This document shows, piece after piece, positions 1-7,294 of a DNA stretch of 15,849 bases (its first letter is position 1; every line of letters starts with the position of its first letter). The stretch covers positions 1 to 15,849 of the forward strand of contig PKXI01000456.1 of NCBI GenBank assembly GCA_003133425.1, given 5' to 3'. The translations under genes were made by a program, and so were the position numbers. Below the pieces are notes generated by a model. It searched no databases. It was not told the origin of the DNA and was given only the letters and a program-made list of their open reading frames with translations. This stretch comes from Acidobacteriaceae bacterium (lineage in GTDB: Bacteria; Acidobacteriota; Terriglobia; Terriglobales; Acidobacteriaceae).

Positions 1-257
1 TCTACGACGAGTCGCTCGCTGTCCTTCGGCGGTGCCTGGAAGCAACTCGACTTGGACACATGGAAAAGCTTGAGGGCTTCCGGCGATTGGATCGGCTGAC
101 CCGTGAAGTCGAAGAACAACGTGAGCCTTTTGCGGAATTCGATGCGGCGATGGAGCATGAGCGCGCGATTTCTGCATCGATCGGAGGCAGGACGGTCTTC
201 GATGACAAAGCTTCGTATGCCAGGTCAGTTCGAACAGCACAACTGAATCTGTTTTGA
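1..257 (+). CDS. DUF763 family protein, C-terminal end (partial)
   Basis: The reading frame is open to the left edge, so only the last 84 codons are present and the start lies outside the window. The first visible residues (YDESLAVLRRCLEATRLG, then MEKLEGFRRLDRL) follow the pattern I know from the C-terminus of DUF763 proteins: a YD..(I/L).VL...(I/L)E.A(K/R)LG segment followed by EKL.A.(K/R)RL. DUF763 is a family of unknown function found in archaea and some bacteria including Acidobacteria; a link to nucleic acids has been suggested from its helix-hairpin-helix-like region, which lies outside this window. The last 40 residues are charged and poorly conserved, typical of a tail. The internal ATG at 60 is not the start, because the similarity begins upstream of it. 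Sure that it is coding; family assignment is from memory of the motif. Confidence 0.68.
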   Translation, partial: YDESLAVLRRCLEATRLGHMEKLEGFRRLDRLTREVEEQREPFAEFDAAMEHERAISASIGGRTVFDDKASYARSVRTAQLNLF

Positions 258-441
258 AGTTAGATCTTTCTCGCTCTATCCTTGGCGGGAGAACTTGGAA
301 ATGGCGATTGCTCTTACGGGGTATTTCTATGTTTGATAATGGACGTTAACATTCACAAACGGGCGGCACTGCAGCAGACTCCTGGTAAAGCAATAGGCGT
401 TTTGAACGCCGACCAAGATCGTCGGGAAGGCTTGTTTCTGA

Positions 442-468
442 CATCTGAGAATCAGCAGTTCTCAGATG
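442..468. repeat. dyad/hairpin element, copy C
   Basis: A perfect inverted repeat: 10-bp arms CATCTGAGAA and TTCTCAGATG separated by a 7-nt spacer. The core CTGAGAA-N7-TTCTCAG recurs at 10456-10478 and 15345-15365 with the same spacer length, which makes a random hairpin unlikely. It could be a protein-binding operator, the apex of a structured RNA, or a REP-type palindrome. No run of T follows it, so it is not an intrinsic terminator. Confidence 0.75.
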
Positions 469-570
469 CTTCGGAGTACGCGCTAGAACCCCGAATTCCT
501 CGCGCCAAGGCGCTCGTCGGAATCCGCGAAGAGTCAATTGGGGGCCACTTGTCCGAGCAGCCGGTTTTTC

Positions 571-601
571 GGCCAGGTGACCGGATTTGTAAACACTGGC
601 C
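571..601 (+). repeat. second hairpin in the leader
   Basis: GGCCAG (571-576) pairs with CTGGCC (596-601), and TG (578-579) with CA (594-595) across one bulged G, closing a 14-nt loop. The 3' arm runs into the 596-622 tail motif shared with the region after dyad copy A, so this hairpin may belong to the same larger element. No U tract follows. Confidence 0.4.
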
Positions 602-724
602 GACTTAGGGGTACTAATCGAGCTTTTCGGCGCCGGTGAGTCGTACAGCGGGAATCTTTCTTACTGGGGAACCGGCGAGTGTATGCTGTTGCCTGTATCG
701 AAATCATCCGAAAGAATGCTTACA

Positions 725-2257
725 ATGAAAACTTCTGAGACTACTGTGCCCTCGCGTATCGACCGTCGCGAATTTATCAAAACCGGTTCTCTAGCTACCG
801 GTGCGCTCGTATTTGGCGTGCCAGCGCTTATGCGCGGGCAAAATCTCAATAGCAAGTTGAACATCGCATGCGTCGGAATCGGCGGTAAAGGCCGGAGCGA
901 CACGGATGCCTGCGCCGGCGAGAACATCGTCGCGCTTTGCGACGTGGATTCTGGTTCGGAGGCTTACAAAACTCAGACCGAAAAGTATCCGAGCGCGAAG
1001 TTTTTCAAAGATTTCCGCGAGATGCTCGACCAGATGGGCAATCAGATCGATGCGGTTACGGTTTCGACTCCGGATCATATGCACGCAATTGTGGCGTCGG
1101 CTGCGATGAAGAGGAACAAGGCCGTGTTTTGCCAGAAACCGCTGACGCAAACGATTTATGAGGCGCGTTATTTGCCGAAAATGGCCAAAGAGAGAAAGCT
1201 CGTTACCCAGATGGGCAATCAGGGCAGCGCTGCGGATGGTTTGCGCCGCGCGGTGGAGACGATTCAAGACGGACTCATCGGACAAGTGCATGAAATTCAT
1301 GTCTGGACGAACCGCCCGGTTTGGCCTCAGGCAATGGATCGTCCGGTCGGAGAAGATCCAATTCCTTCGACCTTGGATTGGGACGTTTGGATTGGACCGG
1401 CTCCGATACGGCCGTATGTGGGCAACCGCGATCCAGATAAAAAAGACGGAATCTACGAGCCATTTAACTGGCGCGGCTGGCAGGATTTCGGCTGTGGCGC
1501 GCTGGGCGACATGGGATGCCACACAGTAAACATGCCGTTTCGCGCCTTAGATCTCGGCAATCCGACTGAGATTGAAGCAATGCCCTTCGGCAAGATGAAC
1601 AAAGAATCCTATCCAGTCGGCTCCAAGATTCGCTATGCCTTTCCCAAGCGCACCGGGCAAGTTCCCCTCGAGCATCCGAGTTTTTTCCATCATTCCAGAA
1701 AAATCGAGCACGATCCGATGACGCTGTGGTGGTATGACGGTGGCATGCCTGACGCGACGGCCCGCGGTGGACATGACCTGAGTAACAAACCGCCAGCAGA
1801 ACTCACTGCGGACATCGACGCGCTGCTCGGTGAGGTGCCCGATAGCGGTTGTCTACTGATTGGCGATGGGGGCACGGTTTTTTCCCCGGACGATTATGGA
1901 ACGAGTTTCTTCGTGAAGCTGAAGGGGGAGCAGAAATTTCTCCACTACACCAAGCACGCGACGATGGCGCAGTATCCGGTGCGCATCCCGCGTAACCCCT
2001 ACGGCAAAAAAGGCGCAGGTGGCGTTTTGGCCCATGCGCAGGAATGGCTCGTCGCCATCAAAGAAAACAAGCCGGAGATGTGCTACTCGAGTTTTGACAT
2101 CGCTTCGCGCCTCACGGAAATCATGCTGCTGGGCTGCGTGGCCCTGCGCACGGGCCAGAAGATCGTGTGGGATGGACGGAAGATGGAGGCGAAAAATTGT
2201 CCTGAAGCTGCGCAATTTATACGCCGGCAAGACCGCTCCGGTTGGGCACTTTCATGA
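725..2257 (+). CDS. Tat-exported Gfo/Idh/MocA family oxidoreductase 1
   Basis: An NAD(P)-dependent sugar oxidoreductase of the Gfo/Idh/MocA type, about 510 residues, in the long secreted subgroup common in Acidobacteria and Planctomycetes. Residues 11-20 carry a twin-arginine motif (DRREFIKTG) followed by a hydrophobic stretch, so export by Tat is predicted. A Rossmann dinucleotide-binding motif VGIGGKG lies near residues 50-56, with an acidic residue ending the second strand (CDVD, about 72-75). The usual EKP loop reads QKPL (136-139): the lysine is kept but glutamate is replaced by glutamine. The C-terminal half is the long (alpha/beta) substrate domain with several tryptophan- and glycine-rich segments. 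The ATG at 725 gives a normal Tat n-region. ATGs at 683 and 716 are in frame, and no start has a strong ribosome binding site. The substrate cannot be read from the sequence; with DUF1080 next door, a glycoside or disaccharide is likely. Confidence 0.88.
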   Translation: MKTSETTVPSRIDRREFIKTGSLATGALVFGVPALMRGQNLNSKLNIACVGIGGKGRSDTDACAGENIVALCDVDSGSEAYKTQTEKYPSAKFFKDFREMLDQMGNQIDAVTVSTPDHMHAIVASAAMKRNKAVFCQKPLTQTIYEARYLPKMAKERKLVTQMGNQGSAADGLRRAVETIQDGLIGQVHEIHVWTNRPVWPQAMDRPVGEDPIPSTLDWDVWIGPAPIRPYVGNRDPDKKDGIYEPFNWRGWQDFGCGALGDMGCHTVNMPFRALDLGNPTEIEAMPFGKMNKESYPVGSKIRYAFPKRTGQVPLEHPSFFHHSRKIEHDPMTLWWYDGGMPDATARGGHDLSNKPPAELTADIDALLGEVPDSGCLLIGDGGTVFSPDDYGTSFFVKLKGEQKFLHYTKHATMAQYPVRIPRNPYGKKGAGGVLAHAQEWLVAIKENKPEMCYSSFDIASRLTEIMLLGCVALRTGQKIVWDGRKMEAKNCPEAAQFIRRQDRSGWALS

Positions 2258-2373
2258 TGTAGATACTCCGGGCAAAACCGGATACTTCGGTGGGATGCTG
2301 AACCTCGCTCAGTCGCGAATCTGACAAATTCTGGACAGATAGCGCTGAACGGGGACAGCAACCGGGAATTGCC

Positions 2374-3330
2374 TTAATCTTTCGGAACGGAAACGGTGAT
2401 GTCGCGATAGGCGATGACGCCGTGGTGATCCCCCTGCAAATAGATCGGTCCTGGCTCAGCCTCATCGCTGTCAAGCGCACCTCCGGTGGGGCCAGGTAAT
2501 TCGACATTGTCGTGATACATCTTGCCGTCCCGCAGGACGGTCACATGTCTGCCGACCAGGGTGATGTCGAATGTCGTCCATTTCCCGAGACCATTTTCCG
2601 AGCCCTGTGGTGGTGGATACCAACTGTAGATCGCGCCCATTTCATGCGTCGGGAGCTTGCCGCCTTCGGTACCCACCTGTAGCTCATAGCGCCCGCGCAG
2701 ATAGATGCCGCTATTCCCGCCTTCCGGGCAGTTCACTTCAATATGCAGTTTGAAGTCCTGAAACTTCTCAGTGGTCATGATGTTGGCAGCCCCGTGGGCT
2801 CTTTGACCTGGCACTTCGGGGTTGTCATTCACGAGCTCGCCATCGCGGGCCACCCATTTGTTGTTCTCAACATTTCCAATCGGCTCCCAACCTTTGAGAT
2901 CCTTGCCGTCAAAAAGGGGCCTGGATTTGGTCCACTTCCTTGGCATCGGCCGATCAAGCGAAGGCGCCCTGGCGCCAGCGAGCAACGGGCCATCAGCATC
3001 GCCGTGCTTCTCAATGCCGGCTAGCTTGCCTGAACCCGCGGATGTGATCTCCCAGTTCGTTTCCGGACCAGAGCCCGCTTCCCCCACAACCACGACCAGC
3101 TTGCCCGATTGCATTTGGGCGCCGACGATTGGATGCCATGCGCCTCCTCTTGGCTGAATGCGACCCTCAATCTTGCCGCCAGTATCCGTAAGTTCCATCC
3201 ATTGCGGATAAGGTTTGCCGGTGGCGGGTGTAACGGTCATGTCCCAACGGCCAAGGAACTGTTTGACATCCTGGGCGGCGATTGTCGAGGCGAGCGCGGT
3301 CGCCAGAACAGGTATCAACAAAATTCTCAT
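2374..3330 (-). CDS. exported DUF1080 (3-keto-disaccharide hydrolase domain) protein
   Basis: A 318-residue protein with a Sec signal peptide (residues 1-19, hydrophobic, cleavage likely before QD). Residues 140-316 match the DUF1080 / 3-keto-disaccharide hydrolase fold: it opens with LFDGKDLKGWEP and contains GNSGIYLRGRYELQV and W..FDITL.G..VTV..DG, all hallmarks of this jellyroll (concanavalin-like) family. The region 22-120 is an extra beta-rich domain (FLGRWD... EGRIQPRGG) that looks like a small barrel and is not part of DUF1080. Enzymes of this family cleave glycosides oxidised at C3, which fits oxidoreductases on both sides. The start is set by GGGGG four bases before the ATG at 3330; an in-frame TTG at 3345 lies upstream of this site and would ignore it. 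It converges on oxidoreductase 1 and diverges from oxidoreductase 2. Confidence 0.88.
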   Translation of the reverse strand: MRILLIPVLATALASTIAAQDVKQFLGRWDMTVTPATGKPYPQWMELTDTGGKIEGRIQPRGGAWHPIVGAQMQSGKLVVVVGEAGSGPETNWEITSAGSGKLAGIEKHGDADGPLLAGARAPSLDRPMPRKWTKSRPLFDGKDLKGWEPIGNVENNKWVARDGELVNDNPEVPGQRAHGAANIMTTEKFQDFKLHIEVNCPEGGNSGIYLRGRYELQVGTEGGKLPTHEMGAIYSWYPPPQGSENGLGKWTTFDITLVGRHVTVLRDGKMYHDNVELPGPTGGALDSDEAEPGPIYLQGDHHGVIAYRDITVSVPKD

Positions 3331-3334
3331 CGTT

Positions 3335-3343
3335 CCCCCTTTC
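3335..3343 (-). promoter_or_regulatory. ribosome binding site of the DUF1080 gene
   Basis: On the minus strand GAAAGGGGG ends four bases before the ATG at 3330. It decides the start: an upstream in-frame TTG at 3345 overlaps this site. Confidence 0.7.
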
Positions 3344-3441
3344 AATGGTGCTCAAGACGCGGCACATGGAAGCTCAGTCAGGCAAAGCAATCTAGTTCAG
3401 CTAATGTAGCACCCAGCACGATCAACAGTTTGCCTGAACAG

Positions 3442-3473
3442 ACCCCTCGCTTTCCAGATGATCGCGAAGGGGT
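3442..3473. repeat. hairpin in the divergent promoter region
   Basis: ACCCCTCGC (3442-3450) pairs with GCG-A-AGGGGT (3464-3473), a 9-bp stem with one bulged A and a 13-nt loop. No T tract follows in either direction, so a terminator is unlikely. It could be an operator or an RNA leader structure. Confidence 0.4.
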
Positions 3474-3672
3474 GAGCCGGGGCGCTGCTTATCTGGAGCG
3501 TTCTGCATTGACATAATTGTTCGGCTATTGGACTTGCGTTGAAAGCCGCGCAGGGTCCTGGCAAGGAGAAGTTTGTTTGGGAAGGCTGGCGACATGCCGC
3601 CACTTCACGATACAGGTCCGCCCAGCTTTCCATATCGACAGTCTGGGAAGTGAAGCTGCCGAGCAGATACGC

Positions 3673-3703
3673 TTGGGAGGAAATGATCGAAGAGTGATAT
3701 AAA
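3673..3703 (+). promoter_or_regulatory. possible promoter of oxidoreductase 2
   Basis: TTGGGA (3673-3678) and GATATA (3696-3701) are separated by 17 bases, about 40 bases upstream of the ATG at 3742. The -35 match is partial, so this is only a candidate. Confidence 0.25.
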
Positions 3704-3741
3704 TTATCTGCATCCAAGGAACAACGTGCAAGAGGGCCCTA

Positions 3742-5157
3742 ATGCCTGAAGAATCTGCCAACGAAGTCATCTTTCGTCGTTTCAATCGTCGCCGCTTTCT
3801 GCAAACTGCAGGATCAGCGGCTTTTCTACCCGCGGTTCTTCGCGGCGCTTCAGCACAAACTCCGACAACGTCACCCAACAACCGCATCAATCTGGGCGTG
3901 ATCGGAATGGGGTGGCAAGGGCCCGGGAACACCGACGCATTCCTGACATTGCCAGAGTGCCAGGTGGTTGCCGCGTGCGATATCGATGCCAATCATCTGC
4001 GTGCAGCCGTCAAGAAGATTAATGACAGTTACGGGAATGAGGACTGCAAAGGGTATCACGATTTTCGTGAGTTGTTGGCTCGCGACGATATCGATGCCGT
4101 TATGATCGCCGTGCCCGACCACTGGCATGAGATCGTTGCCACCGAGGCTGCGCGGCGCAAAAAGGATGTCTACGGCGAAAAGCCGCTGGCGCACACCATC
4201 GCGGAACAGCAATCCATTGTGCGCGCCGTCCAGCAAAACCAGATCATCTGGCAAATGGGGTCGTGGCAGCGTTCAGTCCCAATGTTTCATAAGGCGGCGG
4301 AGATCGTTCGGAACGGACTGATCGGTGACGTAACCCGTGTTGAAGTTGGCCTACCCGGCGGCAATTCCGACTTCGATGGTGTCGGGAAGGAGGCACTCGC
4401 AAAGCTTGCCTCAAAAGGCCTAAACATGGCCAGCCTGGAGCAGATCGTGACCGGCACGCCGGCGTGGGATGCGCTCGTCACAGATCCTCCCAAGGAGCTC
4501 GACTACGAAATGTGGATCGGTCCGTCGAAGATGGAGCCCTACATCAGGGCCCGTTCTCACAAGTCCTGGCGCTGGAATTACAACACCGGAGGCGGCCAAC
4601 TGATGGACTGGATCGGTCATCACTGCGATATTGCCCTCTGGGGGCTCGACTTCGATCACACCGGTCCGTCTGAGGTGGAAGGCAGTGGCGAACTGCCGCC
4701 GGCCACCGCAGTGTGGAACACGGCGCCGAAATACCGGTTCGAACTGAAGTACCCGCACGGTATCACCATGACCATTGCCGGTGGCTGCTCCGATATCAAG
4801 ACCGGAGTGAAATGGATCGGAACCGAGGGATGGGTCTGGGTCGATCGCGGCGGATTTGACGCCTCGAATCCGGCATGGAAGCCGGGCAAATACCTGCCTC
4901 GGGAACTGCGTAAGGTCAAGCTGTACACCTCATCCGATCACCAACAGAACTTCCTGGATTGCATCAAAACGCGTCAAGCCACTATTACACCTGTGGAAGT
5001 CGGGCATAACTCGGCAATTCCCGGACATCTTTGCCTTATCTCAATGCATAGTGGAAAGAAGATCCGCTGGGATGCAAAGGAAGAAAAGATCATCGGCGAT
5101 CCGGAAGCGAGCAAATTGATGACGCGCGGATACCGCGCGCCCTGGAAAATGAGCTAG
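3742..5157 (+). CDS. Tat-exported Gfo/Idh/MocA family oxidoreductase 2
   Basis: A 471-residue oxidoreductase with a Tat signal: FNRRRFLQTAG at residues 14-24, a hydrophobic core, and a likely cleavage after ASA near residue 38. The dinucleotide motif is VIGMGWQG (53-60), the second strand ends in CDID (79-82), and the canonical EKPL loop is intact (146-149). VPDHWHE (124-130) and the GGGQLMDWIGHHCDIALWG segment of the substrate domain are typical of the family. The start has a good ribosome binding site, AAGAGGG seven to ten bases upstream. It is probably periplasmic and would need a tightly bound cofactor, since free NAD is scarce there. It stands alone, with a 260-base gap before the next operon. 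The substrate is not visible; a role in oxidation of a sugar or glycoside is inferred from family and neighbours. Confidence 0.9.
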   Translation: MPEESANEVIFRRFNRRRFLQTAGSAAFLPAVLRGASAQTPTTSPNNRINLGVIGMGWQGPGNTDAFLTLPECQVVAACDIDANHLRAAVKKINDSYGNEDCKGYHDFRELLARDDIDAVMIAVPDHWHEIVATEAARRKKDVYGEKPLAHTIAEQQSIVRAVQQNQIIWQMGSWQRSVPMFHKAAEIVRNGLIGDVTRVEVGLPGGNSDFDGVGKEALAKLASKGLNMASLEQIVTGTPAWDALVTDPPKELDYEMWIGPSKMEPYIRARSHKSWRWNYNTGGGQLMDWIGHHCDIALWGLDFDHTGPSEVEGSGELPPATAVWNTAPKYRFELKYPHGITMTIAGGCSDIKTGVKWIGTEGWVWVDRGGFDASNPAWKPGKYLPRELRKVKLYTSSDHQQNFLDCIKTRQATITPVEVGHNSAIPGHLCLISMHSGKKIRWDAKEEKIIGDPEASKLMTRGYRAPWKMS

Positions 5158-5256
5158 ACACTCAACCGTCCTCAGGCGGTCCTCATTCGGCCGAGTACTG
5201 GATTTTGAAACGGTTTGGAAAGTCCGCGAACTAGTCGCAGCACTGGTTCAGAATAA

Positions 5257-5397
5257 AATGGTCAGTTCACGTGGAAGAACCAGCAGGTTACGCACGCGTT
5301 CGTCGAGCAGGAAGAAGTCGAGCAGGAAGAATTCGATATTCCCCGGAAGGAGTCACTGAAGGTGGGTGCGGACTACATGAAGAACCTTGCGATCTAA
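5257..5397 (+). pseudogene. relic C-terminus of a xylose-isomerase-like TIM-barrel (sugar phosphate isomerase/epimerase) protein
   Basis: After an in-frame TAA at 5254 this frame stays open for 46 codons to a TAA at 5395. The peptide contains THAFVEQEE, then EEFDIPRKESLK, then VGADYMKNLAI before the stop. The order 'hydrophobic-FVEQ-(acidic)-P-ESL/K-Y(M/L)K-L' is the pattern I know from the last strand and helix of AP-endonuclease-2/xylose-isomerase-like proteins, which commonly accompany Gfo/Idh/MocA and DUF1080 genes. The rest of a roughly 280-residue protein is absent, there is no plausible start codon with a ribosome binding site, and a 15-bp tandem duplication doubles the VEQEE pentapeptide. 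It could instead be a chance open frame, but the protein-like end argues against that. Confidence 0.42.
5302..5331 (+). repeat. 15-bp tandem duplication
   Basis: GTCGAGCAGGAAGAA occurs twice in direct tandem without mismatch. In the relic frame it encodes VEQEE twice. It looks like a replication-slippage event. Confidence 0.85.
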
Positions 5398-5420
5398 CGC
5401 ATCTCCACCGCTGAGGATAT

Positions 5421-5963
5421 ATGGCTACTACAACTGAATTAAAAGTACTTCCTGTCCAGAAAGTCGCCTGGGACTTTACCTTTGCGTTTTTGGCGTTGCG
5501 CCTGTGGCTTGGCGTTCGTGCCCTGTTCGTTGGCATTCAAAAATACGCGGTCTACAAATCGGTTGCTATGCCGCTCATCGATCCTTCGACCGGGCAGCCG
5601 GATGCAAGCGGCGTGATGGTCAACGTGAGTGTAAAGTCATACGCGCTGGCAAACTACGCGGGCATCCCTGTGGGTCTCAGAGACAAATTCGCTCATGACC
5701 CGCTTTTTCCTCCACTCGCATTGACGCTGTTCGATCGGATGCTGGGTCCCATCTTCATTCTGACGGGAATCATGCTCATCATCGGTCTGGGCACACGGCT
5801 GTCCTTGCTCATCCAGGGGTTGCTCTTCATCGCGCTGACAATTGGCCTGGTGCTGATCGATGCGAACGACGGTGTTGCTTATCTTGGCATCCACATCGGT
5901 CTGGTAGCTGCAGCGTTTTTGCTCGTCCAGCACAACAGGTTCGCGGTGCTTAAGAAATGGTAG
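5421..5963 (+). CDS. DoxX-like membrane protein
   Basis: A 180-residue membrane protein with hydrophobic segments at about 17-38, 107-124, 126-147 and 152-170, the four-helix arrangement of the DoxX/DoxD-like family. The loop at 50-100 is long and periplasm-facing in style (DPSTGQPDASG and a following conserved-looking basic/acidic stretch). DoxX-like proteins are small inner-membrane proteins, in some cases subunits of quinone-linked oxidoreductases; a role as the electron-accepting or anchoring partner of the adjacent oxidoreductase is inference. The start has GAGG five bases upstream. Its stop overlaps the start of the next gene (ATGGTAG), so the two are translationally coupled. No (S/T)GA(S/T) flavinylation motif is visible, although ApbE lies in the same operon. 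Confidence 0.75.
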   Translation: MATTTELKVLPVQKVAWDFTFAFLALRLWLGVRALFVGIQKYAVYKSVAMPLIDPSTGQPDASGVMVNVSVKSYALANYAGIPVGLRDKFAHDPLFPPLALTLFDRMLGPIFILTGIMLIIGLGTRLSLLIQGLLFIALTIGLVLIDANDGVAYLGIHIGLVAAAFLLVQHNRFAVLKKW

Positions 5964-7294
5964 ATAAGTTGAATCGTCGTGACTTTATCAGCGCTACGGC
6001 CGTGGCGGGCACAGCGATGCTGCTGGAGGCCTGCAAGTCCAAATCCGGCGAACAGGCCGCCGCGGTTAAGAAGTCATCTCTGAACACCATCAACGTTGCT
6101 CTTGTCGGCTACGGCGAGGAGGGCAAGGTCCTTCTCGAATCCCTGCTCAATATTGAGGGTGTCCGGCTGGTGGCCCTATGCGACATTTGGGACTATCACC
6201 GTGGCGAAGGCCAGCGCTATTTGCAGAAGCTCGGCAACGACGTTCGCTCCTACGAGAACTACGAAGATCTGCTCGCGAAAGAAAAGGACCTGCAAGCGGT
6301 TCTTATCGCCACGCCGGATTTCTGGCATGCGCCGATGACCAACACCTGCCTCAAAGCCGGTCTGCATGTGTACTGCGAAAAGATGATGAGCAACACGATT
6401 GAAGGTGCGCGTTCCATGGTGCAGACCATGCGCGAAACCGGAAAGCTGTTGCAAATCGGCCATCAGCGCCGCAGTAATCCACGGTATTTGTTCACGTTGA
6501 ACCGGCTGCTTCACGATGCCCAATTCTGCGGCCGCCTCACTGCTGTGCAGGGACAATGGAATCGCGCAGTCAAAGAGGACTTCGGCTGGCCGAAGAAATT
6601 CGAGATGCCCGCGCCAATGCTCGCAAAATATGGCTATAAGGACATGCACCAGTTCCGTAACTGGCGCTGGTACAAAGGCCTGGGTGGCGGCCCCTTATCC
6701 GATCTCGGAGCGCACCAGATCGATATCTTCAATTGGTGGCTCGGCACTACACCGAGGTCCGTCGTCGCCAGCGGCGGCCTGGACTACTTCAAGAACCACG
6801 ACTGGTACGACAACGCGATGGTCATTTATGAGTATCCGCTTGCCCAGGGTGTCGCGCGCGCCTTCTATCAGGTGCAGACCACGACCAGTGCTGGCGGCGG
6901 CTACTTCGAATCGTTTATGGGAGATGATGGCACCATCAAGATGTCTGAAGATCCCTCCATCTGTGCCATCTATCGTGAGGCCCGCGCTGATGCGGTCTCA
7001 TGGGACGACCTTGCTCAGAAGGGCTACGTACGCGCCATTCAGACTTCCGCAGACGCTACAAAAGTCGACGTGCGGGAAACAGCACAACTGGCGCAGTACG
7101 AGATTCCCGTGTTCTTCAATAAACCTCCGCACCAACCGCACCTGGAAAACTTCTTCAACGCGATCCGCGGCACGGCAAAGTTGAACTGTCCCGCCGAAGA
7201 GGCTTTCACAAGCGAATACGTCATTCACAAAGCCAATGAAGCGGTAGGCGCCGAAAAGAAGATCCTGATCACGAAGGAAGAAGTGAATGCCTGA
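5957..7294 (+). CDS. Tat-lipoprotein Gfo/Idh/MocA family oxidoreductase 3
   Basis: A 445-residue oxidoreductase whose N-terminus combines a twin-arginine motif (LNRRDFISA, residues 5-13) with a lipobox-like LLEAC ending at Cys26. It is therefore predicted to be exported folded, then lipid-anchored at the membrane. The Rossmann motif is VGYGEEG (50-56) and the second strand ends in CDI (75-77). The EKP loop is changed to CEKMM (140-144): lysine retained, proline replaced by methionine. The TPDFWH segment (119-124) and GGGPLSDLGAHQIDIFNWW are family signatures. It overlaps the DoxX-like gene by 7 bases upstream and the discoidin-like gene by 8 bases downstream, so the three are very likely co-expressed in fixed ratio. 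Substrate unknown. Confidence 0.88.
   Translation: MVDKLNRRDFISATAVAGTAMLLEACKSKSGEQAAAVKKSSLNTINVALVGYGEEGKVLLESLLNIEGVRLVALCDIWDYHRGEGQRYLQKLGNDVRSYENYEDLLAKEKDLQAVLIATPDFWHAPMTNTCLKAGLHVYCEKMMSNTIEGARSMVQTMRETGKLLQIGHQRRSNPRYLFTLNRLLHDAQFCGRLTAVQGQWNRAVKEDFGWPKKFEMPAPMLAKYGYKDMHQFRNWRWYKGLGGGPLSDLGAHQIDIFNWWLGTTPRSVVASGGLDYFKNHDWYDNAMVIYEYPLAQGVARAFYQVQTTTSAGGGYFESFMGDDGTIKMSEDPSICAIYREARADAVSWDDLAQKGYVRAIQTSADATKVDVRETAQLAQYEIPVFFNKPPHQPHLENFFNAIRGTAKLNCPAEEAFTSEYVIHKANEAVGAEKKILITKEEVNA

Larger units (their letters stand above)
258..724. other. non-coding leader region before the first oxidoreductase gene
   Basis: About 465 bases without a convincing gene. An open frame at 282-608 (+) has no ribosome binding site and no recognisable protein. 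The region holds a perfect 10-bp dyad at 442-468 and a second hairpin at 571-601 (GGCCAG pairing with CTGGCC, plus TG/CA across one bulged G). Its last part (596-622) resembles sequence following another dyad copy near 10.49 kb. It could be a transcribed leader of the downstream gene or a dispersed repeat. Confidence 0.6.
3331..3741. other. divergent intergenic region
   Basis: A 411-base gap between the minus-strand DUF1080 gene and the plus-strand oxidoreductase 2. Open frames here (for example 3397-3717 minus) have no start signal and no recognisable product. It must hold promoters in both directions. It contains a strong imperfect hairpin (3442-3473) and one promoter-like sequence near 3673-3703. 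Confidence 0.6.

Noticed and set aside
282..608. Open frame of 108 codons on the plus strand
   Set aside because: No ribosome binding site, no recognisable protein, and it runs through the perfect dyad at 442-468.
596..630. Resemblance to the 3' end of 23S rRNA (GGTACTAATCG)
   Set aside because: Only about 11 bases match. The preceding sequence is not rRNA-like and no 5S gene follows.
791..1522. Long antisense frame opposite oxidoreductase 1
   Set aside because: A shadow of the clearly coding plus-strand gene; its product is rich in Arg/His/Leu without motifs.
2267..2282. Possible terminator TCCGG-gcaaaa-CCGGA between the convergent genes
   Set aside because: The stem is only 5 bp and no T tract follows on either strand.
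3397..3717. 106-codon minus-strand frame in the divergent region
   Set aside because: No start signal, no family resemblance, and it would block the promoters needed for both flanking genes.
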